From the NCBI GenBank assembly GCA_934572365.1, contig CAKTKX010000025.1:1-11900 (forward strand): a stretch of 11,900 nucleotides of DNA, in the 5' to 3' direction. The position numbers and the translations under genes are program-made. Source of the stretch: an uncultured Oscillospiraceae bacterium. Lineage in GTDB: Bacteria > Bacillota > Clostridia > Oscillospirales > Oscillospiraceae. The stretch's first letter is position 1; the number at the start of each line of letters is the position of its first letter. The notes below the pieces were generated by a model that was not told where the DNA came from, ran no database searches, and was given only the letters and a program-made list of their open reading frames with translations. This document shows, one piece after another, positions 7,478 through 11,900 of the stretch.

Positions 7478-7483
7478 GAAACG

Positions 7484-7492
7484 TGGTATCGT
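7484..7492 (+). promoter_or_regulatory. Possible extended -10 promoter for the MFS gene
   Basis: TGG-TATCGT (7484-7492) fits an extended -10 element. The sequence 17 bp upstream (TGGATT, 7464-7469) is a poor -35, matching three of six bases. A weak -35 overlapped by a CAACCGG repeat would fit an activator-dependent or repressible promoter. Start of transcription would be near 7499. Tentative. Confidence 0.35.
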
Positions 7493-7522
7493 AAACCCAT
7501 TAAACAGAAAAGGAAATCGTTT

Positions 7523-8737
7523 ATGAAACGGAAATTATGGAACAAAGACACCATCCTCATGCTCCAGGGCAACGCCGTCAGCGCCCTGGGAGATATCCTC
7601 TACAGCGTCGCCATCGGCTATTGGGTCTACGAGAAAACCGGCTCCAGCGCCTTGATGGGCATTATGTCCTCCATCTCCATGTTCATGACCATGCTGGTCA
7701 TGCCCTTCAGCGGCAGTATCATCGACAAATGCAGCCGTAAGCTGATCATCGTGGGCATGGACGCGCTGCGGGGCGTGATCATGCTGGCGCTGGGGGTTCT
7801 GGCCTTTGCGGACAGTCTCAGCGTTCCCGTGGTGCTGGCGGCGGCGTTTCTGGCGTCGGCCTGCTCCGTGTTTTTCTCCCCTGCGGTCAGTACCCTGATG
7901 CTGGACATCATTCCCCATGACGACATGGTGCGGGGGCAGTCCGTATTCTCCGGCGTGAATTCCTTTGTCAATCTGGTGGGCAAGGCCATCAGCGGCGCGC
8001 TGGTCGCGTTTCTGGGTGTGCCGCTGATCGTTCTGCTAAACGGCGTCAGCTACTTGATCTCCGCCGTTACCGAGCTGTTCATCACCGTGCCGAAAACCGC
8101 GCACCAGGGGGAGAAAATCACCCTTGGGGGAATTTTCGCGGATTTCAAAGTGGCGGTTCGGGAGATTTTCGGGAACCGGTACCTGAAACTGTTTATCCCC
8201 TGCGCATTGATCCTGAATCTTCTGGGCGCCGGCCCCATGACGCTGATGCTGCCCTTTATGCTGGAAAAGGGTTTTACCGTGGACATGTACGGGTATCTTA
8301 TGAGCGTGGAGACTGCGGCGTCGCTGCTGTGCGTGTGCCTGCTGGGGGTCGTGCGGCTGAAGCCGAAGGCTCGGTACCTGGGCATGAGCGGCGGCTTTCT
8401 GAGCGCAATTTTGTTCTTTATTCTGACATATCTGACGAAAAATTACGCCGTTATGTGTGTGACCATGTTTCTGGGGAATTTTGCCAATACGATGGGAAAC
8501 AGCATTTTCAACGCATCCATGATGCTGGCGCTCCCGGAGGAAAACCGGGGTGCGATCCTGGGCTTCATCAGTTCAGCGTCCCTGGGAGGCTGCGCACTGT
8601 CCTCCGTGATTTTCGGCGCTCTGGGGGACGTGTTCCCGCTGTATCTGGTATTTGTGGTGGGCAGCTTGTTATCCACGATCCCCATGGCGTTCATGTGCCT
8701 GCACAAAAACGCCCGGGAATTTGTACTTACAAACTGA
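7523..8737 (+). CDS. MFS transporter, efflux-type (MefA/enterobactin-exporter-like)
   Basis: This is a 12-helix major facilitator protein of the inner membrane, of the group that includes macrolide and siderophore exporters, so proton-driven drug or metabolite export is the likely role; the substrate is not predictable. Helix 1 follows a short basic N-terminus (about 10-35). The loop between helices 2 and 3 carries the MFS signature in the form G64-SII-DK-CS-RK73, followed by MDALRG, typical of this subgroup. Length is 404 residues, which is normal. The ATG at 7523 is chosen because AAAAGGA (7508-7514) lies eight bases upstream. Reading further upstream in frame to GTG/TTG-like codons would run through the repeat cluster and add 32 residues unlike the family. 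The gene stands alone between two terminators and faces a separately regulated MATE pump downstream. Confidence 0.9.
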   Translation: MKRKLWNKDTILMLQGNAVSALGDILYSVAIGYWVYEKTGSSALMGIMSSISMFMTMLVMPFSGSIIDKCSRKLIIVGMDALRGVIMLALGVLAFADSLSVPVVLAAAFLASACSVFFSPAVSTLMLDIIPHDDMVRGQSVFSGVNSFVNLVGKAISGALVAFLGVPLIVLLNGVSYLISAVTELFITVPKTAHQGEKITLGGIFADFKVAVREIFGNRYLKLFIPCALILNLLGAGPMTLMLPFMLEKGFTVDMYGYLMSVETAASLLCVCLLGVVRLKPKARYLGMSGGFLSAILFFILTYLTKNYAVMCVTMFLGNFANTMGNSIFNASMMLALPEENRGAILGFISSASLGGCALSSVIFGALGDVFPLYLVFVVGSLLSTIPMAFMCLHKNAREFVLTN

Positions 8738-8764
8738 CTTCCCCGCTCCGAAACCAAAGAATAA

Positions 8765-8808
8765 GGGGCTTGCCGTCTATGAGCTACAGACGGCAAGCCC
8801 CGATTTTT
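8765..8808 (+). terminator. Rho-independent terminator of the MFS gene
   Basis: A perfect 14-bp stem (8765-8778 with 8788-8801) around a 9-base loop is followed by GATTTTT. It starts 27 bp after the MFS stop codon and insulates the MATE promoter downstream. Confidence 0.93.
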
Positions 8809-8813
8809 CATTC

Positions 8814-8829
8814 ATTTTCCGTGGAAAAT
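8814..8829. repeat. AT-rich palindrome just upstream of the MATE promoter
   Basis: ATTTTCC-GT-GGAAAAT is a perfect 7-bp inverted repeat with a 2-base centre. It ends five bases before the -35 box, a position used by activators and by AT-rich UP elements. It sits outside the terminator stem of the MFS gene. Function inferred. Confidence 0.45.
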
Positions 8830-8834
8830 TGATA

Positions 8835-8863
8835 TTGACATTGCACAAAAATCGATATAGAAT
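8835..8863 (+). promoter_or_regulatory. Strong sigma-A promoter of the MATE gene
   Basis: Perfect TTGACA (8835-8840), a 17-bp spacer, and TAGAAT (8858-8863, five of six matches). Transcription is expected near 8870, giving a leader of about 27 bases before the TTG start. This is the best promoter in the window. Confidence 0.88.
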
Positions 8864-8872
8864 GTTGTGCAA
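8841..8872. promoter_or_regulatory. Perfect inverted repeat over the MATE promoter: candidate operator
   Basis: TTGCACAA (8841-8848) and its exact complement-reverse TTGTGCAA (8865-8872) are separated by 16 bp. The left arm abuts the -35 box and the right arm covers the predicted transcription start, so a dimeric repressor bound here would block RNA polymerase. The arm centres are 24 bp apart. The regulator is not encoded in this window; MarR or TetR type proteins are common controllers of MATE pumps (inference). Confidence 0.65.
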
Positions 8873-8884
8873 AAAGCAAAAAAT

Positions 8885-8890
8885 GAGGTG
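8885..8890 (+). promoter_or_regulatory. Ribosome binding site fixing the MATE TTG start
   Basis: GAGGTG lies six bases before TTG 8897. The next in-frame ATG (8906) would be 15 bases away, too far, and an upstream GTG (8867) would fall before the predicted transcription start. Confidence 0.75.
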
Positions 8891-8896
8891 ACAAAC

Positions 8897-10285
8897 TTGG
8901 CTGATATGCATACGAAGGATCTGACCGCCGGGTCGCCGATGAAGCTGATACTTTCTTTTATGCTGCCGCTGGTTTTCGGGCTTTTGTTTCAACAGGTTTA
9001 TAGTATGGTGGATACCATTGTGGTGGGGAAATTCCTGGGCGTGGACGCGCTGGCGGGGGTCGGCTCCACCGGCTCCATCACCTTTCTGGTGCTGGGGCTG
9101 TGCAACGGTGTGTGCGCCGGGTTCGCCATTCCCGTGGCACAGAAATTCGGACAGCGGGATTTTGACGGGCTGCGCCGGTTCGTCGGCAATATGATCTGGC
9201 TCGGCTGCATCATCGCCGCGGTGGTGACGCTGATCACGACGCTGCTGTGCCGCCAGATCCTGACCTGGATGGATACCCCGGCGGATACGTTTTCCTTTGC
9301 CTACGACTATATTTTCGTGATTTTCCTGGGCATTCCCGCAACCATGCTGTATAACCTCCTTTCGGGAATTTTGCGGTCGCTGGGAGATTCCAAAACGCCA
9401 TTGGTTTTCCTGATCATGTGCAGCCTTTTGAACGTGGCACTGGACATTGTCTTTATTCTGACGCTGAATATGGGCGTCGCGGGGGCGGGCTGGGCGACGC
9501 TGCTGAGCCAGCTGATCTCCGGCGTGCTGTGCCTGTATTTTATTGTGAAGAAATTTCCGATTCTCCATTTGAAGCGGGACGACCTGCGGCTGCGGAAAAT
9601 CTACGCCCGGAAGCTGCTGAATATGGGCTTGCCCATGGGATTGCAGTATTCCATCACCGCCATCGGCAGCATTTTGCTGCAAACCGCGGTCAACGGCCTG
9701 GGGGCTACCGCCATGGCGGCCATCGCGGCGGGCAGCCGGGTGAATATGCTCCTCGTCTGTCCTTTCGATGCAATGGGAACCACTGCCGCTACCTTCGCCG
9801 GGCAGAATCTGGGCGCGGGGAAGCTGGATCGAATCCACCAGGGGGTCAAGGACTGCACGGTGCTGGGCATTGTCATCTCCGCTGTGATCTTTGCGATCAC
9901 CTGGTTTGGCGGCAGCGCTATGACCACGCTGTTCCTGGACACGGCGGACGGGGCGAGCATCGACGCGGTGGTGCCGATGGGACAGGAGTTTCTGGTCATC
10001 AACGCCGCGTTTGCCATTCCGCTGCTGTTCGTCAATCTTCTCCGTTTTACCATTCAGGGGTTGGGCTACTCGGAGTTTGCGGTGTTCGCCGGGGTGTTCG
10101 AGATGGTCGCCCGGGGCGCTTTCGGACTTTGTCTGGTGCCGGTGCTGGGATACACGGCGGCGTGCTTTGCCAGCCCTGCGGCATGGGTCATGGCGGATGT
10201 GTTCCTGTTCCCCGCCTACTTCCATTGCATGAAAAAGCAGGGATATTCCTTCAAACCGGCGAAAGCCAGCACGGTTGCAGAGTAA
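8897..10285 (+). CDS. MATE family multidrug efflux transporter
   Basis: MATE pumps export cationic drugs and metabolites across the inner membrane using sodium or proton gradients. The 462-residue protein from TTG 8897 has the standard length and 12-helix pattern. Helix 1 begins at about 16 and contains PLVFGLLFQQVYSMVDTIVV (24-43), with the family-typical Gln33 and Asp39. The GSTGSITFL stretch in helix 2 follows, and the second half repeats the pattern (GLPMGLQYSITAIGSILLQT and the A-GQNLGAG loop), showing the internal duplication of the fold. It is monocistronic, with its own strong promoter and an operator-like palindrome upstream and a terminator 14 bp after the stop. Drug specificity cannot be read from the sequence. 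Pairing with an adjacent MFS exporter suggests an export-oriented locus. Confidence 0.93.
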   Translation: MADMHTKDLTAGSPMKLILSFMLPLVFGLLFQQVYSMVDTIVVGKFLGVDALAGVGSTGSITFLVLGLCNGVCAGFAIPVAQKFGQRDFDGLRRFVGNMIWLGCIIAAVVTLITTLLCRQILTWMDTPADTFSFAYDYIFVIFLGIPATMLYNLLSGILRSLGDSKTPLVFLIMCSLLNVALDIVFILTLNMGVAGAGWATLLSQLISGVLCLYFIVKKFPILHLKRDDLRLRKIYARKLLNMGLPMGLQYSITAIGSILLQTAVNGLGATAMAAIAAGSRVNMLLVCPFDAMGTTAATFAGQNLGAGKLDRIHQGVKDCTVLGIVISAVIFAITWFGGSAMTTLFLDTADGASIDAVVPMGQEFLVINAAFAIPLLFVNLLRFTIQGLGYSEFAVFAGVFEMVARGAFGLCLVPVLGYTAACFASPAAWVMADVFLFPAYFHCMKKQGYSFKPAKASTVAE

Positions 10286-10298
10286 AATATCAAAAAAG

Positions 10299-10332
10299 GA
10301 TGGCAGGTCTCCGGTGGGAGACCTGCCATTTT
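10299..10332. terminator. Bidirectional terminator between convergent genes
   Basis: A perfect 13-bp stem (10300-10312 with 10317-10329) around a GGTG loop. On the + strand it is followed by TTTTG, a modest T-tract, and ends the MATE transcript. On the - strand it is followed by CCTTTTTTG, a better tract, and ends the transcript of the amylase-type gene and the small cysteine-rich gene nine bases after the latter's stop. Confidence 0.88.
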
Positions 10333-10338
10333 GTGCAT

Positions 10339-10512
10339 TTATTGCTCTTGAAGCCGGTCGATTTCCTTGGCAATGGTGCAGTTGCTCTGGTAGACGCAGC
10401 TGCCATAGCAACAGTCCGTCTCGGTGACTGCGCCGTTCTCCAGGATGACTTCCACCATGCGGCTTCCGTCCAGCTGACGGCAGTAGCCGGATACAAATTT
10501 TTCTGTCTCCAT
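10339..10512 (-). CDS. Small cysteine-rich protein of unknown function, coupled to the amylase gene
   Basis: The 57-residue protein begins METEKFVSGYCRQLDGSRMV. I do not recognise its family. It has five cysteines: Cys11 and a C-terminal group C34-C35-x3-C39-x5-C45 (CCYGSCVYQSNC), followed by a short amphipathic helix (IAKEIDRLQEQ). No signal peptide or membrane segment is visible, so a cytoplasmic metal- or cluster-binding role is plausible but not shown. The start at 10512 has GGAGGG (10518-10523) five bases upstream; that site is formed by the last codons of the amylase-type gene, whose stop is one base before this ATG, so translation is probably coupled. An in-frame upstream start would overlap the neighbour for 36 bases without a ribosome site. 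It is the last gene before the shared terminator. Confidence 0.72.
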   Translation of the reverse strand: METEKFVSGYCRQLDGSRMVEVILENGAVTETDCCYGSCVYQSNCTIAKEIDRLQEQ

Positions 10513-10513
10513 G

Positions 10514-11900
10514 TTATCCCTCCACGATGCAGAAGCCCTTGGGGGCAAGCGTTAGCCAGTCCGGGGCTACGGTTTGCAGATTGTGTCCCATGAGAATCTT
10601 CCCGGCGGGGATATCCCAGGGGTCGCCGCAGCGGTTGCAGTAGATTTTCAGCACGCTGCCGCCATAGCGCCGGGTGAAGCCAATCCGGCGATCCTCCGCC
10701 TGAAAGAACTGAATGTCCCCCAGACGCAGCGCGTCACAGGTTTTCCGCAGCTGCCCCAGACGGCGGAAGTGGGCCAGAAGCTCAGGGTCTACCCGTCCCC
10801 ATGGGTAGGTGCGGCGGTTGAAGGGGTCGCGGTAGCCCTCCATGCCGGCTTCGTCGGCGTAGTACAGGCTGGGGCTGCCCGGCAGGGTGTATTGCAGGAA
10901 GGAGGCCATCTGAAGCCGTTCCACTGCCACCGGCAGCTGGTTCCGGGACAGATGGCGCTTGGCCTTTTCTTCCCGGGAACCGTCAAAATCGTCCACCAGG
11001 GCGGTGAGGATACGGGGGGTGTCGTGGGTGCCCAGCAGATTCATGTTGCAGGCTGCCACCTGGGGCGGGTAGTTTTCCATAACGGACATCACGGTTTCCT
11101 TGAAGCCCCGGCCGCCGTCCAGATTTTTGACGAAGTTCACAATGGCCGTGCGGAAGGGATAGTTCATCACGCTGTCCAGCTCGCCGCCGGTAAAGTAGGT
11201 GCGGCGCTTGCCGTAAGCGGACTTGTTGGACGCGTCTTCCCACACCTCGCCCAGAAGAAGGGCGTCGGGCTTCAGCTCCTTGATGCGGCTGCGGAGCAGC
11301 TTGATGAATTCGTCGGGCAGCTCGTCCGCCACGTCAAGCCGATAGCCGTCCGCCCCCAGCCGCAGCCAGTGGGCGACCACGCTGTCCTCGTCCGTGATGA
11401 TGTAGCGGACGAAGGCGGGATCCATTTTGTTAACTGTGGGCAGAGTATCAAAGTCCCACCAGGAATGGTAGACGTTCGGCCAGTTGTAGAAGGTGTACCA
11501 GCTGTAATAGGGGGATTCCTTGGAATTGTACGCGCCCACGGATGGGAACGCGCCCTCCCGGTTGAAATACAGGCTGTTGGAGCCGGTGTGAGAATACACG
11601 CCGTCCAGAATGACCCGGATGCCCCGGGCGTGGGCCGCGTCGCAGAGGGCGGCAAAATCCGCCTCGGTGCCAAGAAGTGGGTCGGGGGTTTTGTAGTCGC
11701 CGGTGTCGTAGCGGTGGCTGGAAAAACTCTTGGAAATGGGGTTGAGGTAGAGAATGGTCACGCCGAGACCGGCGATATAGTCCATTTTCTCGGTGATGCC
11801 CCGGAAATTGCCGCCGAAAAAGTCGTTGTTCAGCACCTGGCCGTCGGGGGTGGGCTTCCAGTCCACCTCATCGTACCAGTTCTCATGAATGGTGTAGGGC
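10514..11900 (-). CDS. GH13 alpha-amylase family enzyme (N-terminus beyond window)
   Basis: The enzyme hydrolyses or rearranges alpha-glucosidic bonds of starch- or maltodextrin-type sugars. About 461 residues are visible and the reading frame stays open to the window edge (PYTIHENWYDE before the GTG at 11864-11866), so that GTG is internal and the beginning is missing. Counting that codon as residue 1, the GH13 signatures are region I DGVYSH (88-93), nucleophile Asp178 in DGYRLDVADE, acid/base Glu207 in LLGEVWEDA, and transition-state Asp282 in LLGTHDTPR. All three catalytic acids are present. The order and the NDFFGGNFRGI lead-in resemble neopullulanase/cyclomaltodextrinase-like members. 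The end of the protein (about 370-450) is a beta-rich C-terminal domain. It overlaps the ribosome site of the next small gene; the two share a terminator. Intracellular or secreted location cannot be judged without the N-terminus. Confidence 0.92.
   Translation of the reverse strand, partial: PYTIHENWYDEVDWKPTPDGQVLNNDFFGGNFRGITEKMDYIAGLGVTILYLNPISKSFSSHRYDTGDYKTPDPLLGTEADFAALCDAAHARGIRVILDGVYSHTGSNSLYFNREGAFPSVGAYNSKESPYYSWYTFYNWPNVYHSWWDFDTLPTVNKMDPAFVRYIITDEDSVVAHWLRLGADGYRLDVADELPDEFIKLLRSRIKELKPDALLLGEVWEDASNKSAYGKRRTYFTGGELDSVMNYPFRTAIVNFVKNLDGGRGFKETVMSVMENYPPQVAACNMNLLGTHDTPRILTALVDDFDGSREEKAKRHLSRNQLPVAVERLQMASFLQYTLPGSPSLYYADEAGMEGYRDPFNRRTYPWGRVDPELLAHFRRLGQLRKTCDALRLGDIQFFQAEDRRIGFTRRYGGSVLKIYCNRCGDPWDIPAGKILMGHNLQTVAPDWLTLAPKGFCIVEG
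10518..10523 (-). promoter_or_regulatory. Ribosome binding site inside the end of the amylase-type gene
   Basis: GGAGGG (- strand) falls in the codons GTG-GAG-GGA before the TAA stop, five bases from the ATG at 10512. It decides the start of the 57-residue protein and supports translational coupling. Confidence 0.8.

Noticed and set aside
7427..7522. In-frame N-terminal extension of the MFS protein
   Set aside because: The extra 32 residues would be encoded by the CAACC repeat region, lack a ribosome site and do not resemble MFS N-termini.
8867..8896. GTG 8867 as the MATE start
   Set aside because: It lies at or before the predicted transcription start and inside the palindrome; TTG 8897 has a well-placed GAGGTG.
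8777..10411. 544-codon open frame on the - strand
   Set aside because: It runs antisense through the whole MATE gene, its promoter and two terminators; composition is Gln/His/Arg-rich and no family is recognisable.
11864..11866. GTG as the start of the amylase-type gene
   Set aside because: The frame stays open to the window edge with family-like sequence upstream (PYTIHENWYDE), so this codon is an internal valine and the gene is truncated by the window.

Overview
The window looks like chromosomal DNA from a GC-rich, low-synteny Clostridia member (Firmicutes, probably a gut Oscillospiraceae/Oscillospirales relative). The support is a zinc-type ribosomal protein S18, a DRTGG-containing CBS pyrophosphatase, holB next to ricT (a Firmicutes arrangement), an LTA-synthase-like enzyme, strong AAGGAGG ribosome sites, and frequent GTG/TTG starts. 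This placement rests on gene content only. I see no insertion sequences, prophage, CRISPR, tRNA or rRNA genes.

Layout. (1) Positions 1-219 hold the end of a ribosomal-protein operon (rpsR), closed by a perfect 11-bp hairpin terminator. (2) A housekeeping promoter (TTGCTA-17-TATAAT) starts a five-gene + strand operon from 369 to 7357: cytoplasmic asparaginase, CBS/DRTGG family II pyrophosphatase, DNA polymerase III delta' (holB), RicT, and a membrane phosphoglycerol transferase of the LTA-synthase type. The gaps are short (30-57 bp) and the operon ends at a strong terminator (7367-7399). (3) A single MFS efflux-type transporter (7523-8737) is preceded by about 120 bp rich in repeated CAACC motifs and closed by a 14-bp-stem terminator. 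(4) A single MATE efflux pump (8897-10285) is driven by a near-consensus promoter that carries a perfect inverted repeat around its -10 box. (5) Converging from the right on the - strand are the C-terminal part of a GH13 amylase-type enzyme, running off the window at 11900, and a 57-residue cysteine-rich protein translationally coupled to it. They meet the MATE gene at a bidirectional terminator (10299-10332).

How it fits together. The first operon is a housekeeping set: amino-acid hydrolysis, pyrophosphate removal, replication clamp loading, RNA-maturation control and envelope polymer synthesis. The two transporters are separate monocistronic units whose promoter regions show operator-like symmetry, so they are the most likely regulated genes here, although no regulator gene lies in the window. 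I found no clearly new multi-gene system. The best leads are the two operator architectures (7417-7477 and 8814-8872), the small Cys-rich protein, and the structured leader with an overlapping mini-ORF ahead of the asparaginase gene.
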